Below, one piece after another: positions 7,340 through 13,579 of a DNA stretch of 13,781 nucleotides. The notes below the pieces were generated by a model, which saw only the letters and a program-made list of their open reading frames with translations, did not search any database and had not been told where the DNA came from. Each line of letters starts with the position of its first letter. Position 1 is the first letter of the stretch. The stretch is taken from the NCBI GenBank assembly GCA_944326625.1, contig CALVER010000020.1, positions 1 through 13,781 of the forward strand, given 5' to 3'. The stretch is from Candidatus Gastranaerophilales bacterium. GTDB taxonomy: Bacteria > Cyanobacteriota > Vampirovibrionia > Gastranaerophilales > Gastranaerophilaceae. The position numbers were made by a program, and so were the translations under genes.

Positions 7340-8241
7340 ATGAAAACATACACTATAAAAGCGGTTAAGGCAGTCGCCCCCCCCCGAAACTAGCTCTGTA
7401 TGCTAATTTTAGTTCGTCGGGTATTCGAAAATTATTTTCTCGACGACGCTCTCCCCTCCGGTTCCGCTATGGTCTCGAAAATAATTTTCGAATACCTGCT
7501 TTTACATTAGCAGAGGTCTTAATTACGCTTGGTATTATAGGAATAGTCGCTGCGATGACTATTCCCACACTTATTGCGAATTACAAAGAAAAACAAACCG
7601 TAACACAATTAACTAAAACATTTCAGACACTATCTCACGCATATCAAATGATGCAGGCAGAATATGGAACAATTAATACATGGGGATTAATAACTACAGG
7701 TACAATCGATGAAGAAACAGGAAAACCAATATATGATCACAGTGCACAGAAACTGGTTGCCGAAAGATTTAAAAAATACTTAAAAGTTGCTAAAACCTGC
7801 GAATATGATAAAGTTTGCAATAACTTTAATTACTATAATCTAAGTGGAGAAAAACTGTCCGATACAGGTCTTATACCAAGCGAAAATGCAGATAAACATG
7901 AAGCCTTCCCCGAAGGTATGTTCTTCTTAAATGACGGAACATTTGTAGCAATGGCGACTTTCTTCCGTGGGACAGGCGGATTGTATGTTGTTTTACCGGG
8001 CAGTAAAGATGCTACTCTGGGAAAAACAAGATTCTACTTCTATTTTAATTCCAAAGGTTTTTTCCCCAGAGGCATGAAAGGAGACCAAACAATGCCGTTT
8101 GAAACCTTATGCAAACCCGGCGTAGGTCAAGGAGCTTATGACGGACAAGGCTGCACGGCCTGGGTAATCTACAATAAAAACATGGATTATCTGCATTGTC
8201 CCGATGAATTATCTTGGGACGGCAAACATAAATGTGACTAA
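7340..8241 (+). CDS. Type IV prepilin-like protein, frame interrupted at a C9 tract
   Basis: From the strong ribosome site (AGGAGG, 7326-7331) the ATG at 7340 opens a frame that stops at TAG 7391-7393, just after nine Cs (7377-7385). The pilin body is in the -1 frame, open from 7369 to the TAA at 8239-8241. With ten or seven Cs the two join. The product would have a leader of about 54 residues, a prepilin peptidase-like site (IPA then FTLAEV, Glu at +5, Ala rather than Gly at -1), the hydrophobic helix VLITLGIIGIVAAM, and a pseudopilin-like domain with six cysteines, ending GCTAWVIYNKNMDYLHC plus a short tail. The first downstream ATG (7555) would lack most of that helix, so a protein from there would not be a normal pilin. 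It could be phase-variable, dependent on slippage, a recent pseudogene, or a sequencing error. A terminator follows. Confidence 0.75.
7375..7386. repeat. Nine-C homopolymer tract in the prepilin leader (copy 2)
   Basis: Nine Cs at 7377-7385, flanked by CG and G, form the same 12-mer as at 304-315. The tract lies 13 codons into the ORF. Its length decides whether the start at 7340 reads into the pilin: in frame for lengths 7 and 10, out of frame for 8 and 9. Confidence 0.85.
7420..7496. repeat. Palindromic element inserted in the prepilin leader
   Basis: Perfect 20-base inverted arms lie at 7420-7439 (beginning GGTATTCG) and 7477-7496 (ending CGAATACC), around a 37-base GC-richer centre. Each arm itself holds the smaller palindrome GAAAATTATTTTC or its complement. 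In the pilin frame the element has no stop codon and encodes an Arg/Ser-rich stretch (including IRKLFSRRRS). This resembles in-frame palindromic elements such as those known in Rickettsia genes. The boundaries and family are not determinable here. Confidence 0.7.
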
Positions 8242-8242
8242 T

Positions 8243-8273
8243 AAAAAGCCGGTTTTGAAAACCGGCTTTTTTT
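8243..8273. terminator. Strong bidirectional terminator, prepilin / rpsI
   Basis: The arms AAAAAGCCGGTTT (8243-8255) and AAACCGGCTTTTT (8259-8271) pair perfectly around a 3-base loop, with T residues continuing to 8273. The A-rich left arm gives a U tract on the opposite strand too. It can therefore end both the prepilin transcript and the long minus-strand ribosomal operon, whose last gene stops at 8280. Confidence 0.92.
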
Positions 8274-8279
8274 GAAATA

Positions 8280-8675
8280 TTAACGTTTTGAGAATTGGAA
8301 ACGTTTTCTTGCACGTTTGCGACCGTATTTTTTACGTTCTTTAACACGCGGATCACGTGTCAGCAAACCTTCAAGTCTTAATACGTTTCTGTATTCTTCG
8401 TTAGATTTTACGAGCGCTCTTGCAATACCGTGTCTGATTGCACCGCATTGAGCAACAACACCGCCGCCTACGGCTTTTACTCTGACATCATATTTATCCT
8501 GATTGTCAGTCAAAACAAGCGGTCTATATACTAACATTTCTATAGCAGGTCTGTTTCCGATATAATCTGTTAATTTTTTACCGTTGACAAAAATTCTGCC
8601 TTTGCCTTTAACCAATTTTACAACAGCAATAGAGGTCTTTCTGCGTCCTGTAGCTATAATTTCTTTATCAGCCAT
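8280..8675 (-). CDS. rpsI: 30S ribosomal protein S9
   Basis: S9 is a small-subunit protein whose C-terminal tail reaches the P-site tRNA. At 131 residues it has the family features: ATGRRKTS near the N-terminus (8-15), KAVGGGVVAQCGAIRHGIARAL in the middle, and the basic tail ending KRFQFSKR. The ATG shares one base with the rplM stop (TAATG), and an AGGAGG-type site lies inside the end of rplM, so translation is coupled. It is the last gene of the operon. In cyanobacteria rpmE and prfA commonly follow; here a terminator does. Confidence 0.97.
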   Translation of the reverse strand: MADKEIIATGRRKTSIAVVKLVKGKGRIFVNGKKLTDYIGNRPAIEMLVYRPLVLTDNQDKYDVRVKAVGGGVVAQCGAIRHGIARALVKSNEEYRNVLRLEGLLTRDPRVKERKKYGRKRARKRFQFSKR

Positions 8676-9112
8676 TATTTAACCTCCTTTTCTAATACAA
8701 TTGGTTTTTGAGCAGCATGCGGATGTTCAGGGCCATTGTAGACTTTCAATTTTGTAAATTGAGTGTCGCCCAATGTGTTGTGCTGAAGCATGCCTTTTAC
8801 TGCTTTTTCAATTAATTTTCTTGCATCTTTTTCGCGTACTTCTTTTACGCTTGCAGCTTTCAAGCCGCCCGGATAACCGGTGTGATGATAATAAATTTTA
8901 TCAGTTTCTTTTTTACCTGAAACAACAACTTTGTCAGCATTGATTACGATGACAAAATCACCTGTATCAACGTTGGGTGTATATTCAGGTTTATTTTTGC
9001 CTCTGAGAATATTAGCAATTCTGGTAGCCAATCTGCCAAGGATTTCACCTTCGGCATCAATTAAATACCATTTTCTTTCAACTTCCAGAGGTTTTGCTGA
9101 ATATGTTTTCAT
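8675..9112 (-). CDS. rplM: 50S ribosomal protein L13
   Basis: L13 is an early-assembly large-subunit protein. The 145-residue length is normal. Characteristic segments are WYLIDAEGEILGRLAT (15-30), LRGKNKPEYTPNVDTGDFV (36-54), YYHHTGYPGGLK, and KGMLQHNTLG. A GGAG ribosome site lies in the 14-base gap after truA. The start is supported by the family-typical beginning MKTYSAKP and the downstream WYLIDA. Confidence 0.97.
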   Translation of the reverse strand: MKTYSAKPLEVERKWYLIDAEGEILGRLATRIANILRGKNKPEYTPNVDTGDFVIVINADKVVVSGKKETDKIYYHHTGYPGGLKAASVKEVREKDARKLIEKAVKGMLQHNTLGDTQFTKLKVYNGPEHPHAAQKPIVLEKEVK

Positions 9113-9126
9113 GCTTTATCTCCAAT

Positions 9127-9882
9127 TTAATATGTTACTTCTACAAGTGTCAATCCGTACGGACTGACGGTTTGACCGGCTTTTTTCCGATCTTTTGCCT
9201 CAAGAACATTTTTCATATATTCAGGCGGCAGGTTATGCCCTTCTATTTCTAAAAGGGTTCCGACAATGGCTCTTACCATATTATACAAAAACCTGTTTCC
9301 TATAATATCAATAATCACCCTGTCGCCGGCGCGTGAAACTTTCGCTTCATAGATAAAACAAACTTTGCTCGGGTTCAGCGTTCCGGAACTTTTAAAACTT
9401 GAAAAATCATGTTCACCTTTAATATAATCCAATGCGTTTTGCATCCTTTTTATATCAATATCATACTTAACTCTTAACAAATCACCGTCAAAAGCGTTTT
9501 TGCATCTGCGATTAACAAATTCATAAACATAATGACGTTTTTTTGCCGATTTTTGAGCATGAAATTCAGGGTCGACCTCTTTCAAGTTAGTGACGGATAT
9601 GTCGTTGGGAAGTATTTCATTCAAAGAGTAGACAAACTTTGAAGCAACAATAGGTTTGTCACAATCAAAATGAACAACCTGTCCGACGGAATTAACTCCT
9701 TTATCCGTTCTTCCGGAAAAGATTGTTTTAACCGGCCGATTATTATTTATGGAATTACCATATATCAATGTACTGAGTGCTTTTTCAAGTTCTCCCTGTA
9801 TTGTCGGTAAGTCACTTCCGGCTTGCAATTGGCTTCCGGCGTAGTTTTTACCTATATACTGAACCTGAACGGCATAACGCAT
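9127..9882 (-). CDS. truA: tRNA pseudouridine(38-40) synthase
   Basis: TruA converts uridines 38-40 in the anticodon stem of many tRNAs to pseudouridine. The 251-residue length is typical. The catalytic aspartate is D60 in FSGRTDKGV, followed by VGQVVHFD. The conserved later segments FSSFKSSGT and GNRFLYNMVRAIVGTL are present. In the active-site motif the usual GVHA reads GVNS, an unusual local change that leaves the aspartate intact. The ATG lies 3 bases after the rplQ stop with only a weak ribosome site, suggesting coupling to rplQ translation. The rplQ-truA-rplM-rpsI order is shared by cyanobacteria and many Firmicutes. Confidence 0.95.
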   Translation of the reverse strand: MRYAVQVQYIGKNYAGSQLQAGSDLPTIQGELEKALSTLIYGNSINNNRPVKTIFSGRTDKGVNSVGQVVHFDCDKPIVASKFVYSLNEILPNDISVTNLKEVDPEFHAQKSAKKRHYVYEFVNRRCKNAFDGDLLRVKYDIDIKRMQNALDYIKGEHDFSSFKSSGTLNPSKVCFIYEAKVSRAGDRVIIDIIGNRFLYNMVRAIVGTLLEIEGHNLPPEYMKNVLEAKDRKKAGQTVSPYGLTLVEVTY

Positions 9883-9885
9883 AGG

Positions 9886-10314
9886 TTATACCAGCTGGAT
9901 TAATGCCATTTCAGAGGCATCTCCGCGTCTTGGCGGCAAACGGTAAATTCTTGTATAACCGCCTTCACGGTTAGAATATTTTTTACCGATTACAACAAAC
10001 AATTTTCTCAAAACTGTTTCTGCAGCCAATTTTTTATCAGCCTGAGGTGCGTCAAAAACTTCACCTGATGCAAGGTCCATATATTTTCCTGTTTCTTTGT
10101 CGAAAATATATTTAGCGGCCTGGCGGCGGCTGTTCAAATCACCTTTTTTTGCAAAAGTGATAATCTCTTCAGCATACGGTCTCAAAGCTTTTGCTCTTGC
10201 CATAGTTGTTTTGATTTCACCATGCATAAAAAGTTCAGTCGCTAAAGAACGCAGCAAGGCATCTCTTTGGTCTTGTGCTTTTCCAAGCGTATGTTTTTTA
10301 GTTTGGTGTCTCAT
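9886..10314 (-). CDS. rplQ: 50S ribosomal protein L17 with internal insertion
   Basis: L17 lies near the peptide exit tunnel. The N-terminus is typical (RHQTKKHTLGKAQDQRDALLRSL) and so is the C-terminus (NREGGYTRIYRLPPRRGDASEMALIQLV). The protein is 142 residues against about 116-120 in the common form. The excess lies at about residues 72-98 (including DKETGKYMDLASGEVFDAP), which appears to be an extra loop between the two conserved halves. The reading frame is intact through it. It follows rpoA by 38 bases, as in the alpha operon of many bacteria. Confidence 0.96.
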   Translation of the reverse strand: MRHQTKKHTLGKAQDQRDALLRSLATELFMHGEIKTTMARAKALRPYAEEIITFAKKGDLNSRRQAAKYIFDKETGKYMDLASGEVFDAPQADKKLAAETVLRKLFVVIGKKYSNREGGYTRIYRLPPRRGDASEMALIQLV

Positions 10315-10352
10315 TTTTATTTCCTTTTTATTATTACTATTTCTTTAAAAAA

Positions 10353-11321
10353 TTAACCGATTTCTTCTTCCATTTCAGGGCTGGGAGCTAATTCCAAACC
10401 AAAGTGGTGAAGTCTTTCGATTACTTCATCAGAAGATTTTTTGCCGAAATTTTTAATATTCAACAAATCATGTTCTGATTTTTTCAACAATTCTGCCATT
10501 GAATTGATGCTTGCACGTTTTAAGCAATTGTATGCTCTGACAGACAATTCCAATTCTTCAATGGTCATTGAAGGAACATTAGAATCTTCTTCTTCAGCTT
10601 CTTCAACTGATGTGGCAGGTGAAATTACCGGCTGACCTGTAATTGATGCAATCTGCATAAAGTGATCAATCAAAAGATTTGATGCCTGGCTTAACGCTGT
10701 TGTAACATCAATTGAACCGTTTGACCAAATTTCAAGAGTCAATTTATCAAAGTCAATCATATCGCCTACACGAGTATTTTCAACATTATAGCTTACGCGT
10801 TTGATAGGCATAAATGTTGCATCAATAGGCAATACATCAATTGATAAACCTTTTGCATCTCTCGGAACATCATTTGCAACGTAGCCTTTGCCGGTTTCCA
10901 CAATAATATCAGCGTGGAATGAACCGCCGTCAGCAACTGTACAAATTAACCAGTCAGGGTTAACAACTTTAACACCTGCAGGCAATTGAATATCACTTGC
11001 AAGAACCGGTCCCGGACGATCAACATCTATTCTCAAATGTTGTGCATCTTTTGACTCGGTTTTTACAACTAAGCCCTTAAGGTTAAGCATTACGTCGATA
11101 ACATCTTCCAAAACACCCGGAATTGCTGTGTATTCGTGAGTAATACCTTCAATTCTTGCTGATGTTACGGCTGTTCCTTCAAGACTTGACAATAATACAC
11201 GTCTTAAAGAGTTACCGATTGTAGTACCAAAGCCTCTTTCCAACGGTTCTATTACAAATTTACCGTACTGTGAACCGTCTGAGCTTGTTGTTGTATTAAC
11301 GCATTTAATTTTTAATTCCAT
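10353..11321 (-). CDS. rpoA: DNA-directed RNA polymerase alpha subunit
   Basis: The alpha subunit nucleates RNA polymerase assembly and contacts UP elements and activators. At 322 residues it has the full two-domain form. The N-terminal dimerisation domain contains EPLERGFGTTIGNSLRRVLL (25-44). An acidic linker (EEAEEEDS) begins at about 240. The C-terminal domain starts at about 253, with the DNA-binding determinants R262, N265, C266, L267 and K268 (VRAYNCLK) and the second contact region NFGKKS (291-296). It ends in an acidic tail (EMEEEIG). AGGAG at 11330-11334 supports the start. Confidence 0.97.
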   Translation of the reverse strand: MELKIKCVNTTTSSDGSQYGKFVIEPLERGFGTTIGNSLRRVLLSSLEGTAVTSARIEGITHEYTAIPGVLEDVIDVMLNLKGLVVKTESKDAQHLRIDVDRPGPVLASDIQLPAGVKVVNPDWLICTVADGGSFHADIIVETGKGYVANDVPRDAKGLSIDVLPIDATFMPIKRVSYNVENTRVGDMIDFDKLTLEIWSNGSIDVTTALSQASNLLIDHFMQIASITGQPVISPATSVEEAEEEDSNVPSMTIEELELSVRAYNCLKRASINSMAELLKKSEHDLLNIKNFGKKSSDEVIERLHHFGLELAPSPEMEEEIG

Positions 11322-11388
11322 TTGTTTTTCTCCTAGTTTTATAATAACTATTGATTTTTCCGTTTGGGATTTAAAGGCTCATAAGCCA

Positions 11389-11991
11389 TTATTTAGAATA
11401 ATATTCAATTACCAAATGTTCTTTGATTTCAGGATCAAGTTCTTCTCTTTCCGGAATTCTGTCAAACGTAATTTTCAAAGCATCTTTGTCAATTGTCATC
11501 CACGCCGGTGCGCAAGCCAAATCAATCATTTCGAGCACATTTTTCAAATATGCTGAACTTCTTGATTTAACTGTTACAACATCACCCGGTTTTACGAGAT
11601 ATGACGGGATGTCTACTTTTTTACCGTTAACAAGGACATGACCGTGGTTTACGATTTGTCTGGTTTGTTTACGGGTAATACCAAAGCCTGCTCTGAACAA
11701 GATGTTATCCAATCTTGATTCCAAAAGTTGCAAAAGGATTGTACCTGTTACGCCTTTTCTTCTTGCAGCTTCGTTATAGTATCTTGCAAATTGTTTTTCG
11801 CTTACCAGATATGTAAGTCTGATTTTTTGTTTTTCATTCAAGTGAATTGCATATTCAGAAAGTTTTTTTCTGACTGCGCCGTGCTGACCTGAAGCACTTT
11901 GTCTCATAGAAGATGTTAATTTTCTGTTAGACAAATCTTTTACGCCGTAGTTACGGAATAATTTATTTGTAGGTCCTTTGTATCTTGCCAT
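11389..11991 (-). CDS. rpsD: 30S ribosomal protein S4
   Basis: S4 is a primary 16S rRNA-binding protein and, in several bacteria, the translational repressor of its own operon. The protein starts MARYKGPTNKLFRNYG and is 200 residues from the ATG at 11989-11991. That start has AAAGGAG (11997-12003) 5 bases upstream. An in-frame ATG at 12018 adds nine unusual residues, lies in a hairpin stem and lacks a ribosome site. The S4 RNA-binding domain begins at about residue 90 (ESRLDNILFRAGFG, then VNHGHVLVNGKKVDIPSYLV). The N-terminal zinc cysteines of some S4 forms are absent. Confidence 0.96.
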   Translation of the reverse strand: MARYKGPTNKLFRNYGVKDLSNRKLTSSMRQSASGQHGAVRKKLSEYAIHLNEKQKIRLTYLVSEKQFARYYNEAARRKGVTGTILLQLLESRLDNILFRAGFGITRKQTRQIVNHGHVLVNGKKVDIPSYLVKPGDVVTVKSRSSAYLKNVLEMIDLACAPAWMTIDKDALKITFDRIPEREELDPEIKEHLVIEYYSK

Positions 11992-12009
11992 TTTTTCTCC
12001 TTTACTTTT

Positions 12010-12054
12010 GCGGGGCATCTATGGTTTGCTTGTTGGCTTAAAGCAAGCCCCCGC
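12010..12054 (-). promoter_or_regulatory. GC-rich hairpin just upstream of rpsD
   Basis: Within the 85-base rpsK-rpsD gap, GCGGGG (12010-12015) pairs with CCCCGC (12049-12054). Inside are three overlapping, mutually exclusive pairings: TTGCTT with AAGCAA, GCTTG with CAAGC, and GGCTT with AAGCC. There is no U tract, so it is not an ordinary terminator. It ends 7 bases short of the rpsD ribosome site. Function is unknown; it could modulate rpsD translation or stabilise the mRNA. Confidence 0.45.
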
Positions 12055-12076
12055 GGTTATACTAATAAATTGTGCG

Positions 12077-12463
12077 CTATACGCGTCTTTTCTTCGGCGG
12101 TCTGCAGCCGTTGTGCGGGATAGGAGTTACGTCTTTAATAAGAGTAATTTCCAAACCTGCGGCTTGAATAGCTCTGATAGCTGTTTCACGACCTGAACCG
12201 GGTCCTTTGATGTAAACTTCAACTTTTTTCATGCCCTGGTCTATGGATTTTTTAGCAACAAGCTCAGCTGCTGATTGAGCTGCAAAAGGTGTACCTTTTC
12301 TTGCGCCTTTAAAACCCGTAGCTCCTGCTGTTGCCCATGCAATAGCATTACCCTGGGTGTCTGTTGAAGTTACGATTGTATTGTTGAAAGTTGACTGTAT
12401 GTGTACAACTCCCTGCAATACATTTTTCTTTTCTTTTTTCTTTGTTTTTACTGGTCTTGCCAT
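12077..12463 (-). CDS. rpsK: 30S ribosomal protein S11
   Basis: S11 lies on the 30S platform near the mRNA exit. The 128-residue sequence is standard: a basic N-terminus (ARPVKTKKKEKKN), then VVHIQSTFNNTIVTSTDTQG, ATAGATGFKGARKGTPFAAQ, GPGSGRETAIRA, and the hallmark C-terminus PHNGCRPPKKRRV. A weak ribosome site (AAAGGAT, 12471-12477) precedes the ATG. An 8-bp-period repeat fills the upstream gap to rpsM. Confidence 0.97.
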   Translation of the reverse strand: MARPVKTKKKEKKNVLQGVVHIQSTFNNTIVTSTDTQGNAIAWATAGATGFKGARKGTPFAAQSAAELVAKKSIDQGMKKVEVYIKGPGSGRETAIRAIQAAGLEITLIKDVTPIPHNGCRPPKKRRV

Positions 12464-12501
12464 TTTAGTTATCCTTTACTTTTTATCTTTCTTTTTATTA
12501 A

Positions 12502-12536
12502 GTTACTAGGTTACTAAGTTACTAAGGCACTAAGTA
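12502..12536. repeat. 8-bp-period tandem repeat (copy 2)
   Basis: Four octamers in a row (GTTACTAG, GTTACTAA, GTTACTAA, GGCACTAA) and a truncated fifth lie between rpsM and rpsK, ending just before the rpsM stop. Read on the minus strand they match the array at 221-255. Its presence inside a highly expressed ribosomal operon, where gaps are usually short and simple, is notable. Confidence 0.6.
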
Positions 12537-12539
12537 GCG

Positions 12540-12905
12540 CTATTTCTTTTTCGCAACTGCGCCGTTTTTCTTACCGCGGCGTGTTCTTGCGTTAGTTTTT
12601 GTTCTCTGGCCTCTTACAGGAAGATTACGTTTGTGGCGCAAGCCTCTGTATGAACCGATTTCCTGAAGGCGTTTGATATGCATTGTTACTTCACGTCTCA
12701 AATCACCTTCAATATGGTAGTTTGCTAATTCGTTACGAAGATTTTTAATATCTTCTTCAGTTAAATCATCTGTTCTTAAATCAGGTGATATTTTAGTAGC
12801 TTCAAGAATTTTAGCACTTCTTGTAGGTCCTATACCGTATATATAGGTTAATGCTACTATCATTCTTTTGTTACGAGGTAAATCTACCCCAGATAATCTT
12901 GCCAT
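12540..12905 (-). CDS. rpsM: 30S ribosomal protein S13
   Basis: S13 sits at the head of the 30S subunit and contacts 50S bridges and the P-site tRNA. The 121-residue protein begins MARLSGVDLPRNKRM and has YIYGIGPTRSAKIL. It continues with RGLRHKRNLPVRGQRTKTNARTRRG and a lysine-rich tail. AAGGAG (12913-12918) lies 7 bases before the start. It opens the set rpsM-rpsK-rpsD-rpoA-rplQ, which matches the alpha operon of enterobacteria in order. The upstream 226-base gap contains predicted RNA structure. Confidence 0.97.
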   Translation of the reverse strand: MARLSGVDLPRNKRMIVALTYIYGIGPTRSAKILEATKISPDLRTDDLTEEDIKNLRNELANYHIEGDLRREVTMHIKRLQEIGSYRGLRHKRNLPVRGQRTKTNARTRRGKKNGAVAKKK

Positions 12906-12954
12906 TTATTTTCTCCTTTTCTTGGCTTTTGGCGGAATTCGAGATTTCATTGCG

Positions 12955-13112
12955 GGTTTAGTTCTAATCAAACCGGCTCCCGATTTTGTCCGCCCCTGTT
13001 GTTAGATTTTTTTGGGTAAGAGGCTTAAATACTTCCTCTCCACCTGCTGATGCCCGCAGGTTCGGCTTTAGTTCAAAGCAACTAGAGGAATAAATTTGCG
13101 TTTAGCACAAAT
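12955..13112 (-). promoter_or_regulatory. Candidate structured mRNA leader before rpsM
   Basis: On the minus-strand RNA, a 7-bp closing stem TTCCTCT/AGAGGAA (13084-13090 with 13033-13039) encloses two hairpins. These are AGTT/AACT (13070-13083) and a 6-bp ACCTGC/GCAGGT stem (13042-13061). Together they form a three-way-junction-like fold. A separate 7-bp hairpin, ATTTGTG/CGCAAAT with loop CTAAA, precedes it (13094-13112), and GGTTT/AAACC (12955-12959 with 12970-12974) follows. This is the position of the S4-regulated leader in E. coli. That it has the same job here is inference; a repeat insertion is the main alternative. Confidence 0.45.
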
Positions 13113-13131
13113 AAATTCCGCGGCTGTTTAC

Positions 13132-13245
13132 TTATCCCTGTCTTTGTTTGTGTTTCGGATTTTCACAGATAACTGCGATTCTTCCTTTTCTTTTGATACA
13201 TTTGCATTTATCGCAAATCTTTTTTACTGATGATCTTACTTTCAT
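13132..13245 (-). CDS. rpmJ: 50S ribosomal protein L36
   Basis: L36 is the smallest universal bacterial 50S protein, here 37 residues, starting MKVRSSVKKICDKCKCIKRK and ending with a KHKQRQG-type tail. It is the zinc-binding form, with C11, C14, C27 and H32 all present (CDKC, then CENPKH). It lies between infA and rpsM, the usual place. The start at 13245 is preceded by an AAAGGAA-type ribosome site. The infA stop is 36 bases upstream. Confidence 0.96.
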   Translation of the reverse strand: MKVRSSVKKICDKCKCIKRKGRIAVICENPKHKQRQG

Positions 13246-13281
13246 TTTGTGTTCCTTTATATTATATTTGTGAGATGTTTT

Positions 13282-13497
13282 TTACTTTAATCTGAAGGTA
13301 ATTCTGCCTCTGGACAAATCATAAGGGGTCATTTCAACTTTTACTCTGTCGCCCGGAAGAATTCTGATGAAATTCTTTCTGATTTTGCCGGATATGTGTG
13401 CCAAAATTTCATGGTCATTTTCAAGTTTGACTCTAAACATGGCATTCGGCATAGCTTCCAATATGGTACCTTCTAGTTCTATTACGTCTTTTGACAT
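13282..13497 (-). CDS. infA: Translation initiation factor IF-1
   Basis: IF-1 binds the 30S A site during initiation. The 71-residue OB-fold protein is standard in length and sequence: MSKDVIELEGTILEAMPNAM, then FRVKLENDHEILAHISGKIR, GDRVKVEMTPYDLSRGRI, and a short basic end. It reads as close to the cyanobacterial form, from memory rather than alignment. An AGAGGA-type ribosome site precedes the ATG. It is the first gene of the minus-strand operon in this window, and a promoter and an upstream terminator separate it from whatever lies beyond. Confidence 0.97.
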   Translation of the reverse strand: MSKDVIELEGTILEAMPNAMFRVKLENDHEILAHISGKIRKNFIRILPGDRVKVEMTPYDLSRGRITFRLK

Positions 13498-13551
13498 ATT
13501 TTCCTCTTTATTTCGACTGTGAATTCAGGCATAATATGCCCATTTAAAATA

Positions 13552-13579
13552 ATTATATTTGCAAAATATTTGTTTGCAA
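13552..13579 (-). promoter_or_regulatory. Predicted promoter of the infA ribosomal operon
   Basis: On the minus strand TTGCAA (13574-13579) is followed after 16 bases by a perfect TATAAT (13552-13557). Transcription would begin near 13545. The leader's first bases contain the dyad GGCATATTATGCC (13528-13540), which could form a 5' hairpin or an operator. The motif TTTGCA occurs three times on the plus strand (13558, 13573, 13594), the last as the perfect palindrome TTTGCATGCAAA. Confidence 0.65.

Noticed and set aside
7420..7496. Invertible DNA switch based on the 20-base arms
   Set aside because: The 37-base centre is very short for site-specific inversion and no recombinase gene is nearby. 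An inserted palindrome is simpler.
11992..12018. Nine-residue N-terminal extension of S4
   Set aside because: The upstream ATG lies in a hairpin stem with no ribosome site. The family start MARY at 11991 has a strong site.
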